A DNA stretch of 64,000 bases from Nocardia spumae (GTDB taxonomy: Bacteria; Actinomycetota; Actinomycetes; Mycobacteriales; Mycobacteriaceae), in NCBI RefSeq assembly GCF_020733635.1, contig NZ_JAJFZL010000001.1, forward strand, positions 5,766,001 through 5,830,000, written 5' to 3'. Shown one piece after another: positions 24,666 to 34,317 of the stretch. Position numbers and translations under genes: made by a program. Every line of letters starts with the position of its first letter. Within the stretch, counting starts at the first letter, position 1. The notes under the pieces are model-generated. The model was not told the origin of the DNA. It was given only the letters and a program-made list of their open reading frames with translations, and searched no databases.

Positions 24666-25145
24666 GTGGTAGGCGTGTCCGCACCCCATCGTCGCCCGGC
24701 TCTGATCATCTTGGTGGTCGTTGCCGCACTGGCCTGCCTGGGGCTGGGCTGGTGGCAGTGGGGACGCTTCGAATCCGCGAGCGGAACCGCGCAGAATCTG
24801 GGCTACGCACTGCAGTGGCCGCTGTTCGCCGGGTTCGTGGTCTTCGCCTACTTCCGCTTCGTGCGGCTCGAGCGCGATACCACCGCCGAACACCCCGAGG
24901 CCGCCGACACCGCGGCCGGGACACACCCGCCTGCTGCCGCTCCCACCGGGCGCAAGACCAAATCCGTTGCGCCGCGCGAGATTCCGGCGGGCATCCTGCC
25001 GGAGCGGCCGACCGCCGCGCGCGATGACGATCCGGTGCTGGCCGAATACAACAAATACCTTGCCGATCTGCACGCGCAGGATGTGCGCGAGCGGATGCAC
25101 GCCGTCGGACTCGACGGCACCGACACCGAGAGGAGAGCCGGTTGA
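24666..25145 (+). CDS. Hypothetical membrane protein, Rv1343c (LprD)-like by position
   Basis: A 159-residue protein from GTG 24666 (GTG 24675 is equally possible). It has two membrane helices (LIILVVVAALACLGLGWW and LFAGFVVFAYFRFV), the second followed by a basic stretch. The C-terminal half is polar, Pro/Ala-rich, with a final motif VLAEYNKYLADLHAQDVRERM. I do not recognise a domain. Position beside DUF3817 and rdgB/rph matches Rv1343c in M. tuberculosis (recalled). The stop overlaps the next gene by 4 bases. Confidence 0.7.
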   Translation: MVGVSAPHRRPALIILVVVAALACLGLGWWQWGRFESASGTAQNLGYALQWPLFAGFVVFAYFRFVRLERDTTAEHPEAADTAAGTHPPAAAPTGRKTKSVAPREIPAGILPERPTAARDDDPVLAEYNKYLADLHAQDVRERMHAVGLDGTDTERRAG

Positions 25146-25558
25146 GCGCCGAACAGCCCAGCACCCCGGCCACCACCACACCGGCACCCGCGCCCGCCCG
25201 CGCCGCACGTGATACCGGCCGGATCCGCTCGGCCCTGACCCGCTACCGGGTACTCGCCTACATCACCGGTATCTGGCTGCTGTTGTTGTGCGCGGAGATG
25301 GTGTACAAGTACCTGCTGCTCGACGACAGCAGCACGGCGCCGCACTGGCTGTTCTACGTCGGGCAGATCCACGGCATCTTCTACATGCTGTACCTGGTGT
25401 TCACCATCGACCTCGGCATCAAGACGCGCTGGAAGCCGCTGACCCTGGTGATCACCGCCCTCGCCGGCACCATCCCGTTCCTGTCGTTCGTCTGCGAGCA
25501 CTACCGCACCCGCCAAGTGCGGGCGGAATTCTTGCAGCCCGCCTCGCCGAGTATCTAG
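25142..25558 (+). CDS. DUF3817 membrane protein, Rv1342c-like
   Basis: A 138-residue protein. The DUF3817 core runs from about residue 30 with YRVLAYITGIWLLLLCAEMVYKYLL, then HGIFYMLYLVFTIDLG, and LAGTIPFLSFVCEHYR at the end; there are three to four membrane helices. The N-terminal 25 residues are disordered (Pro/Thr/Ala). The function is unknown. It is co-transcribed with the preceding gene (ATGA overlap) and faces rdgB across a strong hairpin. Confidence 0.85.
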   Translation: MSAEQPSTPATTTPAPAPARAARDTGRIRSALTRYRVLAYITGIWLLLLCAEMVYKYLLLDDSSTAPHWLFYVGQIHGIFYMLYLVFTIDLGIKTRWKPLTLVITALAGTIPFLSFVCEHYRTRQVRAEFLQPASPSI

Positions 25559-25570
25559 GCCGGGTTCGGC

Positions 25571-25615
25571 CGCCCCGACTCCCGCCGGGCGGTTCGCCCG
25601 GCGGGAGTCGGGGCG
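25571..25615. terminator. Bidirectional GC-rich hairpin between DUF3817 and rdgB
   Basis: Perfect 20-base arms (25571-25590 and 25596-25615) with the loop GGTTC lie between two convergent genes and end 4 bases before the rdgB stop codon. There is no T-run, as is common for actinobacterial I-shaped terminators. Confidence 0.75.
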
Positions 25616-25618
25616 CTC

Positions 25619-26227
25619 TCAGGACTCGGCGAGTTCGGCCAATGCCGGGAGCAGGGCGCGCAGGGCGCGGCCTCGATGGGACGCAGCGTCCTTCTCCGCC
25701 GGTGACAATTGCGCCGCGGAGACCGTGCCACCATCGGGGACGAACAGCGAGTCGTAGCCGAAACCACCCTCACCCTGTGGCTTTCGCGCGATCACACCGG
25801 GCCATTCACCGAGGGTCACGACCTCGCGGCCGTCGGCCACCAATGCGCAGGCCGAGACGAAGCGGGCGCCACGGCGCTCGTCGGGCACATCCGCCAATTG
25901 GGCCAGCAGCAGTTCATTGTTGGCCGGGTCGTCGCCGTGGCGGCCGGACCAGCGGGCCGACAGCACCCCGGGCATGCCGTTGAGTGCGTCCACCGAAATC
26001 CCGGAATCGTCTGCCACACAGGCCAATCCGGTCGCCGCCGCACCGTCGCGGGCCTTGGCCAGGGCATTCTCCTCGAACGTCGCCCCGGTCTCCGGCGCCT
26101 CCGGGAACGGAGGCACCTCATCCAGGCCGACGACCTCGAGCCCCGCCACCCCCGCTTCAGCGAGGATGCGGCGCAGCTCGCCGAGCTTCTTGGCGTTGCG
26201 GCTGGCGACCAGCACCCGGCGCGTCAT
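25619..26227 (-). CDS. rdgB: RdgB/HAM1-type non-canonical purine NTP pyrophosphatase
   Basis: A 202-residue protein. Family points: VLVASRNAKKLGELRRIL at the start (nucleotide binding), TFEENALAKA, the metal-binding DDSGI, and GYDSLFVPDG and SHRGRALRAL near the end. It hydrolyses dITP, XTP and dXTP to monophosphates, keeping deaminated purines out of DNA and RNA. The start codon overlaps the rph stop by one base (TAATG). Confidence 0.95.
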   Translation of the reverse strand: MTRRVLVASRNAKKLGELRRILAEAGVAGLEVVGLDEVPPFPEAPETGATFEENALAKARDGAAATGLACVADDSGISVDALNGMPGVLSARWSGRHGDDPANNELLLAQLADVPDERRGARFVSACALVADGREVVTLGEWPGVIARKPQGEGGFGYDSLFVPDGGTVSAAQLSPAEKDAASHRGRALRALLPALAELAES

Positions 26228-26997
26228 TACTTCTTCTTCTCGCCCGGTTCGGGCAGCTGTCCCGGATAGGGCAACTCCAGTGCCTGCTTCTGCACCTCGA
26301 ACAGCTGCTCACAGCCGGCCAGCGCCGAATCCAGCAACTTGTCCAGGGTCGAGCGGGGGAAGGTCGCGCCCTCACCGGTGCCCTGGATCTCGACCAGTGT
26401 GCCGGTGTCGGTGGCGACCACGTTCATATCGACCTCGGCGCGCGAATCCTCCTCATAGGGCAGATCCAGGCGCACCCGTCCGTCCACCACACCCACGCTC
26501 ACCGCGGCGATCATGCACGAGATCGGCTGCGGATCGGCCAGCCGGCCGGCCGCGGCCAGATAGGTGACAGCATCGGAGAGCGCCACGTACGCGCCGGTGA
26601 TGGCGGCGGTACGGGTGCCGCCGTCGGCCTGCAGCACGTCGCAGTCGATGGCGATGGTGTTCTCACCGATCGCGGCCAGGTCGATGCACGCGCGCAGCGA
26701 CCGGCCGATCAAACGGCTGATCTCCTGCGTCCGCCCGCCGACCTTGCCCTTCACCGACTCGCGTCCGCTACGAGTGTGGGTGGCCGCCGGTAGCATCGCG
26801 TATTCGGCTGTCAGCCAGCCCAATCCGGAGTCGCGCCGCCACGGGGGTACGCCCTCGGTCGCGCTCGCGGTGCACATCACCCGCGTCTGACCGAATTCGA
26901 CCAGTACCGAACCCGCCGGATGCGTGGTGAATCCCCGGGTGATCCTTACCTCGCGGAGTTCGTCGTCCGCCCTGCCATCGGCTCGTCTAGACACCAC
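26227..26997 (-). CDS. rph: Ribonuclease PH
   Basis: A 256-residue protein from GTG 26997 (or the adjacent GTG 26994). It has the RNase PH pattern: [44 protein letters not shown], and [24 protein letters not shown]. It trims tRNA 3' ends phosphorolytically. It is coupled to rdgB. Confidence 0.95.
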   Translation of the reverse strand: MVSRRADGRADDELREVRITRGFTTHPAGSVLVEFGQTRVMCTASATEGVPPWRRDSGLGWLTAEYAMLPAATHTRSGRESVKGKVGGRTQEISRLIGRSLRACIDLAAIGENTIAIDCDVLQADGGTRTAAITGAYVALSDAVTYLAAAGRLADPQPISCMIAAVSVGVVDGRVRLDLPYEEDSRAEVDMNVVATDTGTLVEIQGTGEGATFPRSTLDKLLDSALAGCEQLFEVQKQALELPYPGQLPEPGEKKK

Positions 26998-27046
26998 GCC
27001 AGCCTAAGGGATGGGTAAGACGGCTCGGCCCCGGCGGTGTGCGGTG

Positions 27047-27811
27047 TCAGATATCGATGACCTCACCTGGGGATACCGCATGCACCGGTCCGCTGAACTG
27101 CTCCTTGGCCTCGGCGATGACATCCTCGCGGGAGGTCCACGGCGGAATGTGGGTCAGCAGCAGCTCACCGGCACCCGCACGCGCGGCGATCATTCCGGCC
27201 TCGGTCCCCGAAAGATGAATGCCGGGTGGGCGATTGGCGGGATCGTGGGTCCACGACGCCTCGGACAGCAGGATGTCGGCGCCCTCCGCCAGCTCGAACA
27301 CAGCGTCGCACAGTGCCGTATCGCCGGTGTAGACCAGGACGCGGCCCGATGCGGTGGTGATGCGCAGGCCGTAGGACTCCGGCGGGTGGTACATCCGGCG
27401 GGCGACCACGGTGTGGCCGGTACCGAACGCCACCTCGCGGCCCTCCTCCCACGCCCGCATATCGATCACGTCCGACCAGTCGTCACATTCGCCGCCGATC
27501 TCGGCCGAGGCGTTGCCGATCCGCAGCGCGGAATCCGACGGGCCCCGCACGATCGCCTTACCACTCGGCGGGTTGGGGTGATATCGCCGCCACACCAGCA
27601 GTCCGGGCAGATCCAGACAGTGGTCGGCGTGCAGATGAGTGAGGAAGATGTCGACCTCGCCGGGATCCAGATGGCGCTGCAGCGCGCCCAGGACACCCGG
27701 ACCGAAATCGATCACAGTGGGAGTCATATCCGGACCGGTCAGCAAATAGCCCGACGCAGGGGAATCCGGGCCGGACACACTGCCCGAACACCCGAGGACG
27801 GTGAGGCGCAT
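27047..27811 (-). CDS. MBL-fold 3',5'-cyclic-AMP phosphodiesterase, Rv1339-like
   Basis: A 254-residue protein; ATG 27811 starts MRLTVLGCSGSVSGPDSPASGYLL. The metal motif HxHxDH is intact (His59, His61, Asp63, His64 in THLHADH). Additional residues include the YTGDTALCDAVFELA strand and the final LLTHIPPW. The M. tuberculosis homologue Rv1339 is a cAMP phosphodiesterase that affects antibiotic tolerance, so that is the likely function. It is separated by 69 bases from the rhomboid gene upstream and by 49 from rph downstream. Confidence 0.85.
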   Translation of the reverse strand: MRLTVLGCSGSVSGPDSPASGYLLTGPDMTPTVIDFGPGVLGALQRHLDPGEVDIFLTHLHADHCLDLPGLLVWRRYHPNPPSGKAIVRGPSDSALRIGNASAEIGGECDDWSDVIDMRAWEEGREVAFGTGHTVVARRMYHPPESYGLRITTASGRVLVYTGDTALCDAVFELAEGADILLSEASWTHDPANRPPGIHLSGTEAGMIAARAGAGELLLTHIPPWTSREDVIAEAKEQFSGPVHAVSPGEVIDI

Positions 27812-27880
27812 TCCCCCATGCTGCCACGCTGCAGTTTCACTCAACTGGGGATCCCCCAAATCGCCGACCGGGTTCCGCAG

Positions 27881-28654
27881 TCACCCCGATGATGCGAGGC
27901 GGCCGGCACTCTCCCCGCGACGATGACGACGTTCATTGGATGAGAGTACCCATCCGGCCAGCAGTCCACCCAACGCACCGAAAAGATGTCCTTGCCAAGA
28001 GATTCCGGGCTGTCCGGGCAGTACACCCCACAGAATCGAGCCGTACACCAGGCCGACGACCACCCCCAGAACGATCTGCCACGGACTGCGGGTGAACAAG
28101 CCGCGGGAGATGAGATAGGTGAGCCAGCCGAACACCAGCACCGACGCGCCGATGTGCACCGAGCCGGAGCCGCCGGTGAACCAGGTACCGATTCCACCTA
28201 CGACCCAGATGATGGCGGTCGCGGCGAGACCGCGCCCGATACCGGTCAGCAGCGTCAGCATGCCGAGCACGATCACCGGCAGCGTATTGCCGATCAGGTG
28301 CGTCCAGTCGGCGTGCAGCACCGGGGCGAACAGAATGCCCTCCAGGCCCGCGGCCGAGCGCGGCCGCACGCCCGCGCCGTCGAGGTCGTGATCGGTGACG
28401 GTGTCCACGCCCTCGACCGCGTAGAGCACCGCGACGAAGGCCAGGGTCAGCGCAATCGCCCGCTGCCACAACAACTTCAGCGCCGCGGTGCGGCCGGGCG
28501 ACGTCGGCGCGGATCCGGCAGGCACGGACTGCGGAGCCGGCACGGGCCGCGGCGATCCGCCGGACCCCGCCGGCGCCTGCGCCGACTTCTCCAGCCGGGC
28601 ACGCAATGCCGCGATCCGATCGGGGTCGAAGGATGCGCCCATCTGCTCGGCCAC
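27881..28654 (-). CDS. Rhomboid family intramembrane serine protease, Rv1337-like
   Basis: A 257-residue protein. GTG 28654 was preferred because AGGAGG sits 8 bases upstream; GTG 28663 and ATG 28660 lie too near it. The cytoplasmic N-terminal 55 residues are Pro/Ser/Gly-rich. The catalytic Ser is in HIGASVLVFG (about Ser171), the His in WQGHLFGALGG (about His223), and the oxyanion Asn in HLIGN. The dyad is complete, so it should be an active protease. In M. tuberculosis the next gene is murI, which is absent here. Confidence 0.9.
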   Translation of the reverse strand: MAEQMGASFDPDRIAALRARLEKSAQAPAGSGGSPRPVPAPQSVPAGSAPTSPGRTAALKLLWQRAIALTLAFVAVLYAVEGVDTVTDHDLDGAGVRPRSAAGLEGILFAPVLHADWTHLIGNTLPVIVLGMLTLLTGIGRGLAATAIIWVVGGIGTWFTGGSGSVHIGASVLVFGWLTYLISRGLFTRSPWQIVLGVVVGLVYGSILWGVLPGQPGISWQGHLFGALGGLLAGWVLSSNERRHRRGESAGRLASSG

Positions 28655-28733
28655 GACCATCACCTCCTGGCGGGACTGTATGGCCCCTCGTGCTTCGAGA
28701 GTACCGCCACCGCACCCGCGACCAGCCGACGCC

Positions 28734-29702
<969 letters not shown>

Positions 29703-30011
29703 TCAGCGGTAGAGCGCGCCGGCGGCGATGCGGTTCGAGGAGCCGCCCGCGACGGCGGGAAGGATGGTCACCGACCCGTTCGCCGGAACCTCGGCCGCCA
29801 GCCCGCCCGCGAAACGCACATCCTCGTCGTCGACGTAGATGTTGACGTAGCGATTGAGCTTGCCGTCGGACAGCAGGCGCTGCTCGAGACCGGGGTAGTT
29901 GGTCTCCAGATCGCCGATCACCTCGGCGAGGGTGGAACCGGTCGCCTGGACCCGCTTCTCACCTCCGGTGAGGGTGCGCATGATGGTCGGGATGGACACG
30001 GTTACCGACAT
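29703..30011 (-). CDS. cysO: Sulfur-carrier protein CysO with a C-terminal extension
   Basis: A 102-residue ubiquitin-like (MoaD/ThiS fold) protein from ATG 30011, with AGGAG upstream. Strand and helix motifs VSIPTIMRTLTGGEKR, LSDGKLNRYVNIYVDDEDVRF and SVTILPAVAGG are typical. The sulfur is normally carried on a terminal Gly-Gly as a thiocarboxylate. Here Gly89-Gly90 is followed by 12 more residues (SSNRIAAGALYR) before the stop, so a protease must expose it. The M. tuberculosis CysO ends at the Gly-Gly (recalled). The JAMM protease gene mec lies 53 bases upstream. Confidence 0.93.
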   Translation of the reverse strand: MSVTVSIPTIMRTLTGGEKRVQATGSTLAEVIGDLETNYPGLEQRLLSDGKLNRYVNIYVDDEDVRFAGGLAAEVPANGSVTILPAVAGGSSNRIAAGALYR

Positions 30012-30064
30012 GGGTACTCCTGTTTCTTCGGGTCGGCGCCACCGGAGATCCGGCGGGACGGGGG

Positions 30065-30487
30065 TCAGTCCTGGGGGTAAGCGGTCACGATCCGCACCGG
30101 CTCCTCGGTGACCACACCGCCGAGAATCCGGTAGCTGCGCAGCTCGTGCTCCTGCGGGTCGCGGGTGGACACCAGCACGTAGTGGGCGTTCGGCTCGGAC
30201 GCGTACGAGATATCGGTGCGGCTGGGGTAGGCCTCGGTGGCGGTGTGCGAGTGGTAGATCACCACCGGCTCCTCGTCGCGATCGTCCATCTCGCGCCAGA
30301 CCCGCAACTGCTCGCCGGAGTCGAACCGATAGAAGGTGGGCGAGCGCTCGGCGTTGATCATCGCCACGAACCGTTGCGGGCGGTCCGAACCCTCGGCACC
30401 GGCGATCACACCGCACGCCTCGTCGGGATGGTCGGCGCGAGCGTGCGCGACCATCGCATCCACGAGATCGGCCCTGATCACCAGCAC
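30065..30487 (-). CDS. mec: JAMM metalloprotease Mec (CysO-cysteine peptidase)
   Basis: A 140-residue protein. GTG 30487 gives MLVIRADLVDAMVAHARADHPDEACGVI; GGAAGG lies 9 bases upstream and the start agrees with homologues. The zinc site of JAMM proteases is complete: Glu23, His79, His81 and Asp92 (HSHTATEAYPSRTD). The M. tuberculosis enzyme cleaves cysteine from the CysO-cysteine adduct. Here it may also remove the CysO extension; that is inference. It is the first gene of mec-cysO-cysM. Confidence 0.93.
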   Translation of the reverse strand: MLVIRADLVDAMVAHARADHPDEACGVIAGAEGSDRPQRFVAMINAERSPTFYRFDSGEQLRVWREMDDRDEEPVVIYHSHTATEAYPSRTDISYASEPNAHYVLVSTRDPQEHELRSYRILGGVVTEEPVRIVTAYPQD

Positions 30488-30624
30488 AGTTCGAATCCTT
30501 CCACTCACCACACGGCCGCGATCGGCGCCGCGGGAACCACCGCTGCCGTCAACGGCCCACGATATTCGGCTATTCCCCACCACCGGGCCACCGGCCCCTG
30601 GTATAGGAGCGCGCAGCCGGTGAG

Positions 30625-31668
30625 TCAGCGACCGAACAGATCCCGGTAGGCCGGAATCCCCGCGACCGGATCGGCCCGCAGTACCGCGTCCACGATCGCG
30701 CGTTCCACACACACCGCGGCCGCCGTGCACAGCGCGTCGAGCAGCAGCAGATCCGCCGGAAAGGCCGGTGGCAGCGGGATACTCGATGTCGTGGCGACCG
30801 TCCCGGTTGCCAGCGCGAACAAGGTATCGCCGTCCAGCGGGGAGTGCGCTGGGCGGATCGCGCGCGCCAGCCCGTCGTGCGCTGTCACGGCCAGGCGACG
30901 ACAGCCTGCCGGATCCAGCGCGGCGTCGGTGGCCACGACACCTATCGTGGTGTTGAGCACCGTCCCCTTCACCGCCAGCGCATTCGCCCGGGCCAGCGCC
31001 TCGGGCGACGCGGGCGCCAGATCGAAGTGCTGCGGTCCGTCGGTGCCCGCGCCCCACGGCAGCCCGGTCCGGGGATCGAAGACCGACCCGACCGGATTGG
31101 CCACCACCAGCGCGCCGACCGTGTGGCCGGCGGCCGGTCCGTCGGTGAAATACACACTGGCCGTACCTATTCCGCCCTTGATGGCACCGGCCCGGGCGCC
31201 CACCCCGGCGCCCACACTGCCTCGCTCGAAGCTCTCGCTCGCCGATTCCGCCGCGCGATAACCGAATTCGGCGGTCGGCCTGATATCCCACGCCCCCACC
31301 GGGAGATCGAAGATCACCGCACCCGGCACGATGGGCACCACCCGCGCGGGATCGGCCGGATCCATCGGGACGCCCTGACCGTGTTCCTCGAGCCAGCGCA
31401 TCACCCCGTCGGCGGCCGCCAGCCCGTAGGCGCTGCCGCCGGTGAGCAGAATCGCGTCGACCTGCCGCACGGTGTGGCCGGGGTCGAGCAGATCGGTCTC
31501 CCGGGTGCCCGGCCCCCCGCCGCGCACATCGACCGCGGCCGTCGCACCACCCAGCACCCGGACGACCGTGCAGCCGGTCGCCGCGCCGGAGCCGAGGGTG
31601 GCGTCGGGGTCGAGCCGATGATGGTGACCGACGAGCACACCCGCCACATCGGTGATGCCATGCCGCAT
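30625..31668 (-). CDS. P1 family (DmpA-like) peptidase, Rv1333-like
   Basis: A 347-residue Ntn-fold hydrolase from ATG 31668 with GGAGG about 6 bases upstream. Key regions are AILLTGGSAYGLAAADGVM (oxyanion region) and NTTIGVVATDAAL, where the autocatalytic cleavage to expose the Thr nucleophile occurs in the family. Members are aminopeptidases or esterases such as DmpA and 6-aminohexanoate hydrolase. The M. tuberculosis homologue Rv1333 sits next to mec (Rv1334), as here. Confidence 0.9.
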   Translation of the reverse strand: MRHGITDVAGVLVGHHHRLDPDATLGSGAATGCTVVRVLGGATAAVDVRGGGPGTRETDLLDPGHTVRQVDAILLTGGSAYGLAAADGVMRWLEEHGQGVPMDPADPARVVPIVPGAVIFDLPVGAWDIRPTAEFGYRAAESASESFERGSVGAGVGARAGAIKGGIGTASVYFTDGPAAGHTVGALVVANPVGSVFDPRTGLPWGAGTDGPQHFDLAPASPEALARANALAVKGTVLNTTIGVVATDAALDPAGCRRLAVTAHDGLARAIRPAHSPLDGDTLFALATGTVATTSSIPLPPAFPADLLLLDALCTAAAVCVERAIVDAVLRADPVAGIPAYRDLFGR

Positions 31669-31817
31669 TCCTTGCCTCCGCTCCGCTCCGGCGGGATTCT
31701 CGGCCCGCCTCGGTGCATCATCTCGCAGACGTCGTTGCTCGGCGCGACTCGACGTCCACCGACGTGGCTGTCCTTCCGCGCCCCCGCTTGGTGAGATGCG
31801 CTGGGCGGCAACCTCGT

Positions 31818-32420
31818 TCAGGGGGCCAGGGCGTGCAGCAGGGAGTCCTGCATCCAGGTGAGCCAGTGGTAGACGTCCAGATGCGGCGCCCGGGGATCGT
31901 CGGGATCCAGTTGATCGGGTGTTTCGGCATCTATACCCAGCGCGGTGCCCAGCGCCAGCCGCACGTCGTTGAGGGCGTTGAGCCAGGCGTCGGCCTGTTC
32001 GGGGGTGAGCACGATCTTCCCGCCGCGCTCGGGCAGGGTTTCCAGCACCACCGTCCCGGCAGCGACCTTGGCTTCGATGATGTCGGGTTCGTGCAGGCCG
32101 CGCAGGGCGCTGTTGAGATCGGCGCGATCGGCGTCCGGGGAGCCGGGCTCCTTGCGATGGAATTCGGGCAGCAGCCGCGCCAGCCGGGGATCGTCGGGCG
32201 GAGTGCTGTTACCGGTGCGAAGTCCGGTCAGCGCCGCCAGGTCGTCTTCGGGGGCGGATCTGGCCCGGTCGGAGAGCAGTCCGGTAACCGCCCCGACGAG
32301 CGAACGCAGCACGTCCGCCTCTCGGGGGTCCATCTCCGACCGCAGCTTGAGCCCGCTCAGCGAGTTCTTCCTGCTCCACTTGCGCACGGGGCTACCGTAG
32401 TCGCCGCTGTCACTGGTCAC
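31818..32420 (-). CDS. DUF2017 protein, Rv1332-like
   Basis: A 200-residue protein from GTG 32420. It begins with a polar, probably disordered stretch. The conserved DUF2017 region contains [60 protein letters not shown] and ends [15 protein letters not shown]. The function is unknown; it overlaps the clpS stop by 11 bases and is paired with clpS across actinobacteria. Confidence 0.85.
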   Translation of the reverse strand: MTSDSGDYGSPVRKWSRKNSLSGLKLRSEMDPREADVLRSLVGAVTGLLSDRARSAPEDDLAALTGLRTGNSTPPDDPRLARLLPEFHRKEPGSPDADRADLNSALRGLHEPDIIEAKVAAGTVVLETLPERGGKIVLTPEQADAWLNALNDVRLALGTALGIDAETPDQLDPDDPRAPHLDVYHWLTWMQDSLLHALAP

Positions 32421-32829
32421 GCTGCATGGTCGCCCAGAGCCCGGCGGCGTGCAGACGTTGAACGTCGTGCTCCATCCTGTCCCGCGACCCCGACGACACC
32501 ACCGCCTTGCCCTCGTTGTGCACCTGCATCATCAGCTCGGTTGCCTTGGCTTTGCTGTAGCCGAAAAGCTTTTGGAAGATGTAGGTGACGTAATGCATCA
32601 GGTTCACCGGGTCGTCCCAGACCACCGTGACCCACGGCCGATCCTCGGCCTCGAGGATCTCGGTGACCTCGACGGTTTCCGGTGTCGCCTGGGGCGCCGA
32701 CAGTTGTCCGGCTCCGGCGCGTACGCCGCTGCGCGACGCGGCCGACACCGTGTCCCGGGGGCCCGTCGCTCGTGCCACCGCCTGGTTCGCGCCGGCCGGA
32801 CCGGCGGCGATCCGGACAGCGTCTCTCAT
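32410..32829 (-). CDS. clpS: ATP-dependent Clp protease adaptor ClpS
   Basis: A 139-residue protein if ATG 32829 is the start. The last 75 residues are the ClpS core: [35 protein letters not shown] and the end [14 protein letters not shown]. The Asp-Asp and Met residues line the N-degron pocket. ClpS delivers N-end-rule substrates to ClpC/ClpA. The 65-residue N-terminal extension is longer than the approximately 27 in M. tuberculosis, so the start may be further downstream, for example at a GTG near 32745. Start placement is therefore uncertain. Confidence 0.88.
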   Translation of the reverse strand: MRDAVRIAAGPAGANQAVARATGPRDTVSAASRSGVRAGAGQLSAPQATPETVEVTEILEAEDRPWVTVVWDDPVNLMHYVTYIFQKLFGYSKAKATELMMQVHNEGKAVVSSGSRDRMEHDVQRLHAAGLWATMQRDQ

Positions 32830-32967
32830 GCACAGACCCATAACCTTCAGAGTACGACTCGACCCCGAATAAACAACACCCGCGCCGAGCCGCTCCGCCG
32901 ACGGCCGCACCTCGGCACGCACGCACCACGCCGCCCACCGGCCGCCCGGTATGTCTACAGTGACCGC

Positions 32968-34281
32968 GTGGACATATCCGCCGCCACCGCGAGCACCGCG
33001 CTACTGACCGACCAGTACGAACTCACCATGCTCGCGGCCGCCCTGGCCGACGGTTCGGCACAGCGGCAGTGCACCTTCGAGGTATTCGCTCGCCGATTGC
33101 CACACGGCCGCCGCTACGGCGTCGTCGCGGGTACCGACCGGTTGCTCACCGCCTTGCGGGACTTCCGATTCGGCGAATCGGAGCTCGCGGTCGCGGCCCG
33201 ATTCCTCGACGAGCGGACGTTGTCCTGGCTGCGCGAGTTCCGCTTCGGCGGCGAGATCGACGGCTACCTCGAGGGCGATCTCTACTTCCCGGGGTCACCG
33301 ATTCTGTCGGTGCGCGGCACCTTCGCCGAATGCGTGGTCCTGGAGACCCTGATCCTGTCGATCCTCAACCACGACAGCGCGATCGCCGCCGCGGCCGCGC
33401 GGATGGTCAGCGCGAGCGCCGGTCGCCGGATGATCGAAATGGGGTCCCGCCGCACCCACGAACTGGCCGCACCGGCCTGCGCGCGGGCCGCCTACCTCGC
33501 GGGCTTCGACGCGACTTCGAATCTGGAAGCGGTACGGCGCTACGGAATTCCGGGCGCGGGCACCAGCGCCCATGCCTTCACCCTCCTGCACAGCGGCCCC
33601 GACGGACAACACGAAGCGGCCGCCTTCCGCAGCCAGATCGACGCGCTCGGCATCGGCACCACGCTGCTGGTGGACACCTTCGACATCACCGCCGGCGTGG
33701 CCCGAGCGGTCGAGGTGGCCGGCCCGGAACTGGGCGGGGTCCGGATCGACTCCGGGGATCTGGGCGTCCTGGCCCGGCAGGTGCGCGAACAGCTGGACAC
33801 GCTCGGCGCGACCGGCACCCGCATCGTGGTGTCCGGCGATCTGGACGAGTACGCGATCGCGGCACTGCGCGCCGAACCGGTCGACGTATACGGCGTGGGC
33901 ACCTCACTGGTCACCGGATCGGGTGCGCCGACCGCCGGTATGGTCTACAAACTCGTCGAGGTCGAGGGCGTGCCCGTCGCCAAGCGCAGCAGTCACAAAC
34001 AGTCGCGCGGCGGCACCAAACGGTCCGTGCGTCTGTCGCGCGGCACCGGCACCATCGTCGAGGAGATCGTCTACCCGGCCACCGCGGCGCGCCCGTCCGG
34101 CAACGGCCACGAGGTCCGGGACCTGCTGGTTCCCCTGGTCCGCGCGGGCGAACCGGTAGCCGAATCGCCGGATCTGACCCACAGCCGGGAACTGGTCGCG
34201 CGCGGCCTGATCAGCCTGCCGTGGGAAGGTCTGAAACTGTCGGCGGGCGAGCCGGCGATCCCCACCACCTTTCTACAATGA
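32968..34281 (+). CDS. pncB: Nicotinate phosphoribosyltransferase
   Basis: A 437-residue protein from GTG 32968, which may be read from a leaderless transcript since TATGTC lies 12 bases upstream. Family motifs: [79 protein letters not shown] and the C-terminal [13 protein letters not shown]. It converts nicotinate plus PRPP to NaMN in NAD salvage. The nicotinamidase gene follows 36 bases downstream on the same strand. Confidence 0.95.
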   Translation: MDISAATASTALLTDQYELTMLAAALADGSAQRQCTFEVFARRLPHGRRYGVVAGTDRLLTALRDFRFGESELAVAARFLDERTLSWLREFRFGGEIDGYLEGDLYFPGSPILSVRGTFAECVVLETLILSILNHDSAIAAAAARMVSASAGRRMIEMGSRRTHELAAPACARAAYLAGFDATSNLEAVRRYGIPGAGTSAHAFTLLHSGPDGQHEAAAFRSQIDALGIGTTLLVDTFDITAGVARAVEVAGPELGGVRIDSGDLGVLARQVREQLDTLGATGTRIVVSGDLDEYAIAALRAEPVDVYGVGTSLVTGSGAPTAGMVYKLVEVEGVPVAKRSSHKQSRGGTKRSVRLSRGTGTIVEEIVYPATAARPSGNGHEVRDLLVPLVRAGEPVAESPDLTHSRELVARGLISLPWEGLKLSAGEPAIPTTFLQ

Positions 34282-34317
34282 ACGCATTGCCGACCGGCGC
34301 GAAACGAGGTGCGTGAG

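Noticed and set aside
24639-25208. Minus-strand frame opposite the LprD-like gene
   Set aside because: Gly/Arg-rich shadow without a ribosome binding site; the plus-strand gene has two clear membrane helices and conserved neighbours.
32449-32967. N-terminal extension of PncB in frame upstream of GTG 32968
   Set aside because: The extra 173 codons run antisense through clpS and have no homology. Known PncB proteins start near [10 protein letters not shown].
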